A stretch of 64,000 nucleotides of DNA from Acanthamoeba castellanii str. Neff (GCF_000313135.1 NW_004457278.1:40059-104058), one strand, 5' to 3'; shown: positions 11,587-23,303, counted from the first letter of the stretch. Notes: generated by a model from the letters alone, not told the origin. Translations and numbers: made by a program.

Positions 11587-12507
11587 ATGTTCTCGAGCGG
11601 CCCTAGCACGCCCACCCTGGGCTCGGCGCTGGTGAGCGGAGGGCTCGAGGACCGTGCACGCGTGCACTCTCTCCTGCAGTCTCTGGCCGCCACCGCAGCT
11701 GCCGCTGGGGCCAACCCCCTGGACGCTGCCTCCACGCACAGGGGGCGAGGAGGACGACGGCAGGACAAGCGAAAGAGGAGCCACAGCTCTGCTTCTTCGT
11801 CGTCTTGCAAGGTCGAGCCGCAGGCGGAGGAGCCGCTACACAAGAAGAGCAAGCGACAGACTACAACGACCAAGGGCAGCCTGGACAAGTCGTCACGGGC
11901 GAGTAGAAGGAGTCGAAGCCAAGAGCAGTCACCACAACCGTCCACTCCCCCTTCGCCAGCGTCCACCTCCACCCCCCAACCCGAGCGACCTTCCTCGGCT
12001 ACTCGAGGACGGCCCGTCACCAGACGAGGCGCCAGCAACAGAGCGACGAGCAGGAACAAGGAGCAAGTAGAGGAACGCGTTCACCAGGAGGGGTCTGGTG
12101 CTGACGAGCAGCACCCTCGACACCATCAACTGCCACCAGCATCGTTCGAGGTGGAGTGGACGGAGGGCGTGGAGTCACCTGCCCACACCGAGACATCATC
12201 ACCGCCATGCGGCTGCGCAGTCCTCCTGCGGGGCGAGCACCACACAAGCAACAGCACAACTGCTACGTCGCCTACTTCCTCTTCGACGAGCTCGGCGAAC
12301 GAAGATGCGTGGGAGGAGCTCTTGGGCGAGCTCTACTACCACTTCGGCACCAGGCGAGAGGATCTTGTCCACGACGGCCGAGGCGCGCCGTCCTCAAGCG
12401 TGCGACGACGTCTGCGGATGGACGACTGGAGCTCCTCCCTCCTCCCTCCTGACGACCGTCATCATCAGCACAACATCACGAGCCAGGGCTATCTCCTGCA
12501 CTGGTGA
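11587..12507 (+). CDS. Hypothetical Ser/Pro/basic-rich protein, intronless
   Basis: Single open frame of 306 codons from ATG at 11587; the frame is open upstream but has no earlier ATG. Residues 1-45 look ordered (MFSSGPSTPTLGSALVSGGL, then a helical Ala/Leu stretch). A long Ser/Arg/Lys/Pro-rich region with KRKRSHSSASSSS and LHKKSKRQTTTT follows, a possible nuclear-localisation signal. A short acidic helix-like segment (NEDAWEELLGELYYHFGT) and RRRLRMDDWSSSLLP lie near the C-terminus. The WEELL and DDW motifs look like short interaction motifs, but no family was recognised. It could be a nuclear adaptor; that is a guess. Coding status rests on frame length and composition only. Confidence 0.5.
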   Translation: MFSSGPSTPTLGSALVSGGLEDRARVHSLLQSLAATAAAAGANPLDAASTHRGRGGRRQDKRKRSHSSASSSSCKVEPQAEEPLHKKSKRQTTTTKGSLDKSSRASRRSRSQEQSPQPSTPPSPASTSTPQPERPSSATRGRPVTRRGASNRATSRNKEQVEERVHQEGSGADEQHPRHHQLPPASFEVEWTEGVESPAHTETSSPPCGCAVLLRGEHHTSNSTTATSPTSSSTSSANEDAWEELLGELYYHFGTRREDLVHDGRGAPSSSVRRRLRMDDWSSSLLPPDDRHHQHNITSQGYLLHW

Positions 12508-12628
12508 TGGCCGGCGTATCTCTATTATGGTAAAACGCCGAGGAGGCGCCCACAGATGTAAAATAGTCCTATGGCACCGCCAATCCCACGCGGGCGTTGT
12601 TGTTTTCGCGCCAAAAAGGCAAGCGAGT

Positions 12629-13176
12629 TTATTTGGCCGATTGCTGCTTCTCGAGTAGTCGTCGCAGCTTGGGCTTGGTGAAGGATCGCAATGATGAAGG
12701 GTTGTCCCGGAGAGGAATCCCGCGTCGCTTGCAGGCTCGTCGAAGCTCGCGCATCGTCAAGCATCGCAAATTCACAGCCCCAGTGGCCATCAGCTCCTCC
12801 AATTCGTCGCCGGTAAGATCCTCTTCCTCCTTGCCATACGCCTCGAGTTCAAATGGGTTCGAATGGTACGCATCTTCAAACCATTCGAGCCAGAAATTAT
12901 CTTCAGCTTTTCGTTTTCGCGATTCCGAGAGATCGGCAATGAGCCAGTGCACGACCTCGCGTAGGAAGAGGTACACGTAACGATGTAGAAGAGAAGCGGC
13001 ACGATGTATCTTCGCGCCTGGCGTACGTGCACCATCTCGTGCTTGAGCGTTTCGCGATCAAAGTCCGAATGACTCTCCTCTTTGGTCTTGGCGAAGAGGA
13101 TGAAGGGGTACAACGTGAGCGCCACCATACCAAACCATCTCGGAAGCGCGCAGTCGAAGATCGGACGGATCCTCAT
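12629..13176 (-). pseudogene. Zinc-peptidase-like protein with SAP-like C-terminus, frame-broken
   Basis: Two overlapping minus-strand frames form one protein if a shift near 12972 is ignored. The first (from 13176) gives MRIRPIFDCALPRWFGMVAL and LKHEMVHVRQARRYIVPLLF: a HExxH-like metal motif read as HEMVH in a hydrophobic context. The second frame continues YLFLREVVHWLIADL, then NFWLEWFEDAYHSNPFELEA, where the NPFE/EAY segment is what small bacterial HExxH proteins of this type carry downstream. The C-terminal 45 residues (LTMRELRRACKRRGIPLRDN to KLRRLLEK) resemble a SAP DNA-binding helix pair. The gene lacks introns, unlike its neighbours, which suggests acquisition from a virus or bacterium (inference). 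The break may be a sequencing error rather than decay. Confidence 0.55.
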
Positions 13177-13264
13177 CTTCCTTCGCCGACGACAAAGATT
13201 ACAGAAATAAACGACAATATAACGCGTTGTGTGGCACGTGGAGCTTCTTCTTCAGACTGATCGA

Positions 13265-14461
13265 TCAGTACTGGGCTTGGTAGTAGATGTCGGTCATGTG
13301 GTAGCCGGCCGAGTTGCTGTTGCGGGTGGACCGGGCGCGCTCGCGCGATGCGGTGACGACGTTGGCGATGAAGGTGATGCCCACGAGCACGGCCAGCACG
13401 GCCGTGGAGGCCCAGCAGGCCGAGGTGAGGGTGGTGTCGGTCTGGTTGGCGGCGATGGCCGGAATGGCCCACAGCTGCACCAGCGATACGACCACCTCTC
13501 GCCTCCAGGCCAGGAAGAAGACTGCGATGACGTTGGCGAACACGAGGAGGCCGATAGCGGCCGCCACGGGCACGTCGACTTGGAGGTACTTGAGCACGAT
13601 GAGGCCGTTGGCGATGCTGGCCACCACGAGCCAGCCAAAGTTGAGGGCGGTGGGCGCGTTGAAGATGAAGTAGTAGAAGACCTTCTTGAGCAGCAGGCCG
13701 GCGCTGCCCGCCTTGCCGGCGAAGAGGTCGAGCGTGGTCTCGGTGATGGCCAGCGAGCTCTCGGGCGCGGTGACCCGGAGGTAGGCCGTCATGAAGAGGA
13801 GGCACGATCCCGTGATGAACACCACCGACACGGGGATGATCTGCACACATACTCACACACACACACATGAAGTATGTGTAAGACTTAACAACAACAACAA
13901 CAACCAACAACAACAGCCCAGTTGGAAATGAAAGAGGCTTCGACTCACCTGCTGGTTGAAGATGACGGTCCACAGGGCCTCGCCGAGCCAGCCGAAAGGC
14001 ACGAACACGGAGAGGAGGGCGACGTAGGGCAGCTTGTCGTCGTCACCGGGCAGCACGGCATAGACGGCGTAGATCAGCTGCACAAGAATGACCACACACA
14101 GCCCAGAGCGGTGAGCTTTTGTAGAGGGGCAGAGAGCGACCGGGTGGGTACCTGAAGGGAGAAGATGACACCCCAGATGCCGAAGGCGTAGCCAGCGGGA
14201 GTGAGGAGAGTCGGGTACTTGGCGCTCACCTCGCTGTTGGTCTCGCCTGACCTTGTTGAAAAATGCAAAATCAGACCAAACAAACATCGATTTTGAGGAG
14301 GGAGGGAGTGTACCGAAGTAGCCCTGCATGCCGAGGTAGTTGAAGACGATATTGGTCACGAAGGCCGCCAGTGTGAAGATTCGCAGAGCCCACATCGTGC
14401 TGGCCCACTTGGTCGTCCACCCGGCCACCTTCTCGTTGTGTTCATCAGTTCCCAACGTCAT
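13265..14461 (-). CDS. Multipass membrane protein, TspO/tryptophan-rich sensory protein-like
   Basis: Five coding segments on the minus strand from ATG (complement of 14459-14461) to a TGA at 13265-13267. The protein has about ten hydrophobic segments, for example TMWALRIFTLAAFVTNIVFN, LPYVALLSVFVPFGWLGEAL, PVSVVFITGSCLLFMTAYL, LVVASIANGLIVLKYL and STAVLAVLVGITFIANVV. The signature YPTLLTPAGYAFGIWGVIFS is characteristic of the tryptophan-rich sensory/TspO-related family seen mainly in bacteria (TPAGY-F-IWG). Those proteins bind porphyrin- or sterol-like ligands, but function here is unknown. The short C-terminal cytoplasmic tail ends DIYYQAQY. An alternative is another polytopic protein sharing only the PAGYxFxIWG motif. 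Confidence 0.65.
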
Positions 14462-15000
14462 GTTGCGTTCGGTGTATGTTCTGCCTGGGCTATGTTGTGG
14501 GATCTATAGCTGTATTGTATATCAAGAGGAGACGAACGAAGGGGTGCGGTCTTTGTCCAGCTCGCCAGCCCGTGCTGATGTCGGATGATGGCACGATGAG
14601 TGATCCTCCAATGGAAATGGCCACGCGCTGATCAACCGCGGTCGGTCAAGTGCCAACGCTGCACGCCCGACGAAATCCCAGCTGCCTCTAGCGGAGACAG
14701 GCACTGGTCCGACTCCGAGAGCCGGAGCATTATTTAACAGGGCTGGATTCACCAGGATTCTCGTCGACATCATCGGGAGAATCCCCTGGAGTGAGTGTTC
14801 AGAGCCGACAAATGACTCGGTCTCTCTGGTGACTGAACAGAAACTTGTGCGCGCATCCTGACGGCCTCGAAGGGAGTGGTAAAGCCGGCCTAGCTCAGTC
14901 GGTAGAGCATAACCCGGGCGCCCCCTTCTTTTTTGGCCTGTGGACTTGTCAAGAGCGGTTGTTCGAAAAAGAAATTAAATTCGCGTTGACGCTACGCGAA
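14462..15000. other. Non-coding interval holding a tRNA relic
   Basis: Contains the leader of the membrane-protein gene and, at 14884-14917, a tRNA 5'-half relic listed separately. No coding sequence is supported. Confidence 0.45.
14884..14917 (+). pseudogene. tRNA 5'-half relic (tRNA-Lys-like)
   Basis: The first 25 bases match the acceptor and D arm of the tRNA-Lys at 15001 with a single change (GCCGGCC against GCCGTCC). After that it diverges; no matching anticodon stem or T arm follows in register. Likely a truncated duplicate about 117 bp upstream of the intact gene. Confidence 0.65.
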
Positions 15001-15073
15001 GCCGTCCTAGCTCAGTCGGTAGAGCGCAAGACTCTTAATCTTGTGGTCGTGGGTTCGAGCCCCACGGTCGGCT
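15001..15073 (+). tRNA. tRNA-Lys (anticodon CTT)
   Basis: 73-nt cloverleaf: acceptor GCCGTCC/GGTCGGC with one T-T mismatch, D arm TAGCTCAGTCGGTAGAGC, and anticodon stem closing loop CTCTTAA (anticodon CTT). T arm is GTGGG-TTCGAGC-CCCAC. No intron. Confidence 0.95.
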
Positions 15074-15495
15074 ATCTCATTTTTACCTTCGCGTTCTTTT
15101 CTACCTTCTAATTTTGTCATCATTTTATCCTCTGTTAGGTAGGTGGATGTTTGTGACCTTGTTACCTGGCTCACCCTGCTTATATGACCATTCTCCCTCT
15201 AAAATCCACACTTCCCTTCTCCTTCCTGAAACATGTATCTTACCTTTTTCTGGCACTTTGTTACTTAACAGCTCCACTGTCCTGGACTCCTCACTCACAT
15301 ACTTCGTCAAGACTTAGCACTGAGTCCTTTTCTTTCTGTACTCATCCCACACTCAACACAACCTGGCTCACCTCGCCAAGCGGTGAAATAATAAAGAAAA
15401 GAAAAGAGGAAAAAAGAAAAGGCGTTTCCGGCAGAGATTGAAGGCGAGGAGCAGAAGGGCAAGGAGGAAACGAAGCCCGTTCGACGGGGAAGGAG
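15074..15495. other. Intergenic region upstream of Dicer
   Basis: CT-rich then A-rich (aataaagaaaagaaaag near 15390) non-coding DNA leading into the Dicer start. No element was recognised. Confidence 0.4.
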
Positions 15496-16431
15496 ATGGA
15501 CAGGAGACTGCACGAGCACGCTCGATCATACCAGACCAAGATCCTCGAGCGCGCCATTCGAGAAAATGTGATTGCCTACGTGCCTACGGGGGACGGCAAG
15601 ACCTTCATCTCGGTCATGCTCATCCACGAGGTGGTCTGCCATAAGGCCAGTGCGCTCGCCCCTGCTCCTCCAACTCCATCTCCTTCATCATCATCATCAT
15701 CATCTTCGCCACCTGCCGCTACGCAAGATAGCGATCAGCAAGCGGTAGTCGCCGCGCGGCGAAAGCACAAAATGATCTTCTTCCTGGCCAACACCGTGCC
15801 GCTGGTGACGCAGCAGGCCGAGGTCATACGTAGCCGTACGTACCTCTCCGTCGGCCACTACTTCGGCGAGACGGCCCCCGACACCGGAAGTATGTGACGC
15901 AGCCACCTCTCTCCTGTCTGTGTGCGTGTGTGTGTGTGTGTGCGTGCGCGCGCGTCGTGTGCTACTGTGGCGGACACGAAGAACTCACATACGACTGTCG
16001 TGCATGTCGTGCATTGTCAGGCAAGTGGGCTTGGGAGCGCGAGTTTGCGGCGCACGACGTGTTGGTGATGACGGCGGCCATCTTCCTGCACCTCCTCGCG
16101 CACGGATTCGTGCGCATGCGGGACATCGCGCTGATCATCTTCGACGAATGCCACCACGCGCGCAAGGACCACCCCTACAACCAGATTATGCGCGACTTCT
16201 ACCACGCGCCCGACCCCGACCTGCCGGGCGGCGGCGAGGCGATGATGAACACGACCACAACCACCGCCCTAGGCAACCAACGACCGGGGCGGCCCAAGAT
16301 CTTTGGCATGACCGCCTCGCCAGTCCACGTCACCCTCTCCCAAGTACGCCCGCACACCTCGCACATCATCATCACAGCGCACACACGCACACACAACCCT
16401 CGCACGCGCATAATGCTGACGACGTGGGCGG

Positions 16432-16488
<57 letters not shown>

Positions 16489-19400
16489 ACACGGCCATGA
16501 ACAGGGCTCTCTGGGCGACAGCTCGTGGGCTTGCGAGGCGGAGCTGCGCAAGCTGGAGCGGCGGATGGACTGCCGGGTCTACACTGCGACCGACCCGAGC
16601 GCCGTGTTCCAGTACATCGTCAAGCCCGAGGAGACGCTGCTCTGCTACGATCCGCCGCCGCCGCTGCCGCCGCAGGTCGGCTGGGCCAGCGTCATCGAGC
16701 AGCTCGAGGCCATCATCGCCACCACGCACGGCAGCAAGCGGCTGTGGAAGCAGCGCCGCGACGCCGAGCGGCGTCGGTCGGCGCGCGGTGGTGTTGTCGC
16801 CGCGTCGACGTCGACGTCGGCGTTGCCGATGGAGTTTGCGTTGGTGGAGCATCTCAGGGCGATCCAGTCCACGCTCGTCCAGCTCGGCCCACTGTGCACG
16901 CTCTACTTTGTCGATGCGATGCTGCGCAAGCGATCGGCGGCGGCGGCGGCGCTGACCAATAGCAGCCAAGGCCGGCAGCGACGAGCGGTCCCGATGCAAG
17001 AGGGCGCGGCGGAAGCCACCGAGCGCGATGCGATCTCCGAATTCCTGCAGACCGAGTGCGTCGGGCACCTGCAGTACGTGATGCAGGAGCGGCTGATGCC
17101 GATGACGACGCCCAAGATCCACGCCCTGCTCAAGAAACTCCGCCAGTACCACGACAAGCCCCAATTCCGGGGCATCGTTTTTGTTGACCGAAGGTGCGTC
17201 GCACACTGCGCGCCTGTGCGCCTGCGCTTGAAGAGAACTAATGACAGATCGCGTGATGTGTCGTGTCGTGTCCTGTCAGGCCCACGGCCAAAGCCCTGAG
17301 TGGTCTGCTGCAGGAACTGACTTCACAACCCGAGTTTAGTTTCCTCCGGTGCTCCTTCCTCGTGGGCCACGGCACCGGCGGTACGTTTCCTTTTAGCCAA
17401 TTCGTTTTCTTTTGTTCTATTGCAGTATTATTCATTGCTGCCCAAACAAGTGTTGAGGCACTGATGAATGTGAAAAATGTTTGTATGATGTTGGGTGTCG
17501 ACAGCCAAGGTCCGCAGCGCCGACGACATGGGCCACAAGGAGCAGACGAGAGTGGTCGAGGCCTTCCGCCGAGGCGAGCTCAATCTGCTGATCGCTACCA
17601 GCGTGGCCGAGGAAGGCCTCGACATACAGCCTTGCAACCTGGTACCACTGCTCTGCTCTGGAGTTAGTTCTGCCAACGCATCGGCACAGAGGCCCCGGCA
17701 GCAGCGACTGATGGTTCCTTTCGTTGCGTGTTGTAACGTGTCGTGTGGCAGGTCATTCGGTTCTCGGCTGTCCAGAGCTCCATGCAGTACATTCAGTCTC
17801 GTGGGCGAGCGCGACATGCGCAGGCCGAGTACGTCGTAATGGCCATGCGAGGTAACGCCCCTTGCGTGCATCATTATTTCATCATCATCATCATCATCAT
17901 CAATTTAGCATGCCTGATCGTCGTCTTTCCGATCCAGATGACTCCGCACCGCACATGGCGGTGAGAAGAGCGCACGAGGCCGAGGCCCAAGTGAACGCCG
18001 CGGCCTGCAGCCGGCGCGCCCAAGACGCCGACAACGTCGATGAACCCAGCGCCGAGGAGATGCTCGAGGTGGTGCGCACCGGGGCCAAGATCACGCTGCG
18101 CCTGAGCGTCGCGCTCATCCACTACTACTGCGCCAAGCTGCCCCGCGACCGCTACACGGACTCGCAGCTCGAGCCCGAGTTCGTGTACGAGGAGGTGTAC
18201 AACGGCCAATCCGCGCAAATGATGACGTCAGCCGGTGTTGACGATGACGAGCATGGTGATAACGTCGGCCTCGGCGGCCGGCAGTTCGTATGCACCCTGC
18301 GGCTGCCGGTCGACGCGGCCGTGCGTGAGGTGCGCGGGACGCCGTGCGGGTCGAAGGCCGAGGCCAAGCGGGCGGCCGCCCTCCAGGCCTGCCAGGAGCT
18401 ACGCCGGATGCAGGCCCTCGACGACCTCCTCCTGCCCACCACCGGGAGCCCCGGCACCGAAGAACCCACCACCGCACCACCTCCGAGCTTCGACGAAGCC
18501 GACGCCGACGCCGACGCGGAAGCAGAAGCCGACACCGACGGAGCCGACACCGAAGCTGAGCAAGAAGCGGAGAAGAGCCTCAACGTTGCGGCGCAGAGCG
18601 TGCGCGGCGAGCAGCACAACGTGGTGCGGCTGTTGCCGGTTGCCGTGCCCAAGGCCCTGTCTGGTCGGCGGCCTCTCGACCCAACCCAGCCGCTCCCGGT
18701 GCACCTCTACACAATCACCCTCTCCAGTACTACCGCACCCCCCTCGCCGCCTTTTTCTCAGCTCGTATACGGGCCTGCGCCACGGGGCGATTATTGTGTG
18801 TGTCGTGTGTCTCATGTGTGTCGTGTCGTGTCGCGTCCGCGTCGCGTCGTGTGTCCCGTGTAGATGCGCCCATGCGCTACGGTTTCGTCACGGCGGCTGC
18901 CGACATGTGCCGTAACTGTCCGCCCTTCACCATCTACCCACGCGACCCGCTGGTGACCACCCTGCGCAAGCGCCACCACCTCAGCGAGCCGAACCCCGCG
19001 GACGGTGACGACGGACTGACCGCCGAAGCCAAATCCGAGAGCGAGGTGGAGGTGCGCGTCACCTACAGCGAATCGATCGTGCTCGACCCCGAGCAGGTGG
19101 TGCTCGCGTGGAAGTTCCACTTCGTCTTCTCCACCATCGCCGACCCCGCCCGGCCCGCGCTCGGCGACCTCGCATCCCGGACCCGCGTCGCCTTCTCCTC
19201 CTCCTCCTCTGCCACCACCGACGGCCATAGCCCGCCGCCGCCGCACATCGCCCCATCGACGCCTGTTGACAAGAACGCCGGCGACAAGCTGTACCTGGTG
19301 CTCCCGCTTCGTGAGCCGTCATCGTCTGCTCAAGACGACGGTGGCGGCGTCAGCGAGGCGCGATCATCCGCCGGCGTCGATTGGGCGTTGGTGCGGCACG

Positions 19401-22163
19401 TGGTGCGGCTGGCCGAAGGTCCGATCGCCATCGACGGCCTCGCAGCCGACGACAAGCAGAAGAGTGCGAGGGGTGGCGAGGCGAATGTCGACCAATCACC
19501 GCGAGTCCCGACACCCGCCCTGGACATGCGTCGACCGGTCGCCGTCACCGCCGCCGCCGCCATCCTCCACTCGTTCCCGCTGTCGTCTTCGTCTTCGTCT
19601 TCGCTGTCGCTTTCGTCTTCGTTTTGGATGGACGAGCCATTGGTTCTTTACCCGACCTACGCGTCGGATCGCTACTACCTCTTCTTCCGCCTGCGGGCCG
19701 ACCTCACCCCGGCCTCGCCCTTCTGGGGCACCCGCATGCGCAACGTCGCCGCCGCCGCCGACAGCAGCAATGCCAACAATGCCAAAAATGACAACGCCGC
19801 GGTCGACCGCCATGATCAGCTGCGGACCTTCGTGGACCACTACCGCGAGAAGTACGGGGTGGAGGTCGAGCCCGACCAGGCCCTGATCGAGGCCTGCTAC
19901 CTGACCAACCCCAAGAACCTGCTCCGCCCGCCCCACCACGCGGTGACCCCCGACGGCAGCCCCGGGGCCGAGCGCAGGCCGAAGAAGGCGGTCCGGCAGA
20001 CCACGCTGTTCCTGGTGCCGGAGCTGTGCCGGGTCCACCCGATCGCCGGCCGCTGGCTCATCGACGCGCTCAGCCTCCCGTCGATACTGTGGAAGACCGA
20101 GGCCCTGTTCCTCGTCGACGAGCTCGTGCAGCGCGCCGAAATCCCCATACGTGCGCACCTCTCTCCCCATCTGTGTCGTGGGTCGCGGGTGTGTCGCGCG
20201 CGTTATCTGACGTCGTGCGGTGTTGGTGATGTCGTTGCAGAACGCGAAGCCGATTTGGCCTGGATTGTGAAGGCCTTGACGTCACCCAGCTGCGATGAAC
20301 GTACGTTGACACCCGCAAACGCATAGAAGCGCGATCTTGTGTTTGTTGACGCGTGTACTTCGTCGACACGACACGACACGACACGACACGACACGACACG
20401 ACACGACACGACACGACACGACACGACACGACACGACACGACACGACACGACCAACGACACGACACGACCAACGACACGACACGACCAACGACACGACAC
20501 GACCAACGACACGACACGACCAACGACACGACACGACCAACGACACGACACGACCAACGACACGACACGACCAACGACACGACACGACCAACGACACGAC
20601 ACGACCAACGACACGACACGACCAACGACACGACACGACCAACGACACGACCAACGACACGACCAACGACACGACCAACGACACGACACGACACAACGAC
20701 ACGACCAACGACACACCGCAGCCTACAACTACGAAGTGCTCGAGACGTTGGGTGATTCATTCCTCAAGCTGGCGGTGAGCGCCCACCTCTTCATGCAGCA
20801 TCCACACGGCCAAGAGGGCCTGTACGCGCTATCTCTCTCGCGTGCGCGTGGGTGTGCGGTAGTGTGCGTGTGCGTGGCCTGCAACGCTAACGAGTGAGTG
20901 TTGCACTGCGTGCCATGGGGACGGTAGTCTGTCGACAAAGCGGTCGGAGATCGTGTGCAACCAAAGCCTCAGCGAGCTGGCGCTGAAGAATGACCTCGAC
21001 CGCTACCTGGCCATATCGACCTTCACCCTCCAACGCTTCCATCTGCCCGGCGTCCCCTCCTCTTCACCATCGCCTTCATCTTCATCGTCGCCATCACCAT
21101 CGTCATCGTCATCATCATCATCGTGGCTGAGGGAGGTGGCCGACAATGTGCTGGCCGACTGTGTGGAGGCGTTGATCGGGGCGTGCTTCGTCATCGGCCA
21201 GACGCCGGCGGCCCTCCACTTCATGCGCTGGCTCGGTTTCGACCTGCGCGGGCTGGGCCTCCTCGCGCACTGGGGCGCCTCCCCCGATGGCCTCTCCAAC
21301 ACAACAGGCCAACAAGACCACATCACCAGTGGCAGGGCCTCCTTCAGCTCTGAAGTGTTTGGTACGTCGTGTGCGGTGTGCGGTGTCGTGTCGTGTGCGG
21401 GTGATGATGACACTTTGACTCTCTACACAGAGAAAATGGAGGCGGTGCTGGGGTACTCCTTCCGCAACCGGGTGTTGCTGCAGGAGGCCGTCACCCACAT
21501 GTCCTACACCATGGCCACCACCCGCTCCTACCAACGGTGCCCTGACCCCCCCCCACCAAGCGCACGACACACACACGATACCACTTGCGTGCGTGTGCTG
21601 ACGACGCGGCGCTCCAGGCTGGAGTTCTTGGGCGATGCGGTGCTGGACTTCCTCGTCATGCGGCACATCTACGGCGCCCTGCAGGCCGCGGCTGATGCGG
21701 CCGAGCTCACGCCGGCCCGGCTCTCGGATCTGCGGGCGCGGATGACCAACAATGAGCTCTTCGCGCGCATCACCATCGACCACGGCCTCCACGCCTTCCT
21801 GTCCCAGGCCTCCCCGACCCTCTTCCATAGCATCAACCGCTACAGCGCAACACTTCACCCGAAGCAGCAGCAGCAGCAGCAACACAACGACCAGCTGTCG
21901 CCTCCGGCCCCAAAGAAGTCCAAAAGCGGCGCCAAGGTACTGCACCACACAACCTCGTTCTCTTGTGTGGTGATGGTGGTGATGGTGGTGATGTGTGGCA
22001 GGTTCCGGCGCCCAAGGTGTTGGGCGACTTGTTCGAAGCGCTGACGGGAGCCGTGTTCGTGGACTGCGGCGGGGACCTGGAGCTCACGTGGCGCGTCCTC
22101 CAGCCCTTCCTCGCACCTCACCTTGCCCAGCTGCACCTGCCCCTGCCTGACTCATCGTCGTGA
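15496..22163 (+). CDS. Dicer ribonuclease III, full domain set
   Basis: Cuts double-stranded RNA into small RNAs. ATG at 15496. The DExD/H helicase has motif [11 protein letters not shown], motif II DECHH, motif III MTASP, and motifs [18 protein letters not shown] and [15 protein letters not shown] Dicer dimerisation (DUF283) region lies in [17 protein letters not shown] to [20 protein letters not shown] platform/PAZ region includes [27 protein letters not shown] and [13 protein letters not shown]. RNase IIIa: [23 protein letters not shown], then [18 protein letters not shown]. RNase IIIb: [39 protein letters not shown] and [20 protein letters not shown]. Both catalytic cores keep their acidic residues. 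It ends LPLPDSSS; no separate C-terminal double-stranded RNA-binding domain was seen. Low-complexity Ser/Glu/Asp inserts interrupt the helicase and platform. About 14 exons; the intron at 20301-20721 is mostly tandem repeat. Confidence 0.92.
16433..16487. repeat. (CA)n microsatellite in Dicer intron
   Basis: About 27 CA units within the intron following helicase motif III. Confidence 0.9.
20366..20713. repeat. Tandem ACACG and 17-bp repeats filling a Dicer intron
   Basis: First block: about 17 copies of the pentamer ACACG. Second block: about 11 copies of a 17-bp unit (CCAACGACACGACACGA), then 12-bp variants. The array lies wholly inside intron 20301-20721, whose flanking exons join in frame (CDE|PYNYEV). 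Its open frames ([11 protein letters not shown] on one strand, [10 protein letters not shown] on the other) are repeat shadows, not genes. Confidence 0.95.
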
Positions 22164-22449
22164 TCATGACTGGTGGGCTGTACGACGACGCGTTTATGCG
22201 CAACCCTTTGCATGGCCCGTGCAACCCAGCTACGAAAGAAGCTGTAACACAGGAGAGAAGGTGATAATGGTGGGTAGTGGTGATGTTCATAAGAAGAATA
22301 ATAATAAATACAAAGGGAACAAAGAAGCAAAAAAAAACAAGCGGCGACGGGAAGAGAGTGCAGAGAAGGCTTCTTCTGCTCTGCACTCTCTTCCCACCGG
22401 CGTGTGTGTGTAGGTGGCGTGAGATGAACTCGAAAGAAATGGCGCTTGC

Positions 22450-23108
22450 TTAGAGCACGTAGTGCTTGCCGACAAGCTGGTGGCACGAAGGGCAGTGGTG
22501 CTGAGAGAAGAGAAAACGAAGTGCCGGCACGCGGGTGAGTACTAAAAAGAGAATGGCGTTGCGAGATGAAGATGATGAATAATAAATGAAATGGCATGGT
22601 TGGTTTTTGGAATTTGATGCAGGTTGGCGTACCTCGACGTCCTTGCACTGGTCGACGAAGAAGGGGATGAGGCAGCAACCGGCCCACAGACCGACAAAGC
22701 AGCAGAGGCCAGCCGACGCGTAGGTGGCCATGCCGGGCGTGTACTCGGTGGTGGTCACACCCTGCACACCGCACCACTGGCAGACGTGGTTCTCGGGGCT
22801 AAGGCGAGAAAGAAAAAGAGATGAGAGAATTAAAAAGTTAGAATTTCCGAAAAATCGCAGGAAAAGGGAGATGAACCGTACATTTCGGTCCACTTCTTGT
22901 TGATCATGACGACCTGGGGTCCGGGTCCCTGCTGATAGGTCTGCTGAGGCGCGCCGGGGTAGGCCGCGGGAACTTCATGGTGGTGGTGATGATGAGCCGG
23001 GGGCGGCGAGTTGTAGATGGGCTGACCGTAGGACTGCTGCTGCTGGCCGAGAAGGGCCTGCTGATCCACGGGGATCTGGGAAGCTTCGGCGGGATACTTG
23101 TCAGCCAT
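22450..23108 (-). CDS. LITAF-domain membrane-associated zinc protein
   Basis: Three exons: 23108-22882, 22798-22633 and 22500-22450. The N-terminus (MADKYPAEASQIPVDQQALL) is Gln/Pro/His-rich with several PPxY-like and tyrosine-rich stretches. The LITAF domain follows: PENHVCQWCGVQGVTTTEYT supplies the first CxxC. Then comes a hydrophobic hairpin-like helix (YASAGLCCFVGLWAGCCLIP). The C-terminal HHCPSCHQLVGKHYVL supplies the HxCPxC half of the zinc site. LITAF proteins sit on the cytosolic face of endosomal and lysosomal membranes through this hairpin. Domain spacing is normal and the call is secure; the biological role here is not. Confidence 0.93.
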
Positions 23109-23303
23109 TGATGATGAGATTTGCTGTGTTGCGCGGATGATGCTGGCGTACGAGAATGTTATTTGTCCTCACAAACGGAAAGAGAAAGCGAAGGTCCGAC
23201 CCACCATACGGAAAGTGCGCTAACCACTTCATTTAGCAATCGGAGAAGAAACAATGTATGGCATGCCGCAAATTTAATTTATGAAACCATTAAATAAAAA
23301 GAT

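Noticed and set aside
20366..20713. CRISPR-like regular array
   Set aside because: No unique spacers; units are contiguous 5- and 17-bp simple repeats in a eukaryotic intron.
20337..20897. Long open frames with (DTTRH)n on + and (SCRVV)n on -
   Set aside because: They translate a tandem repeat inside a Dicer intron whose flanking exons splice cleanly in frame.
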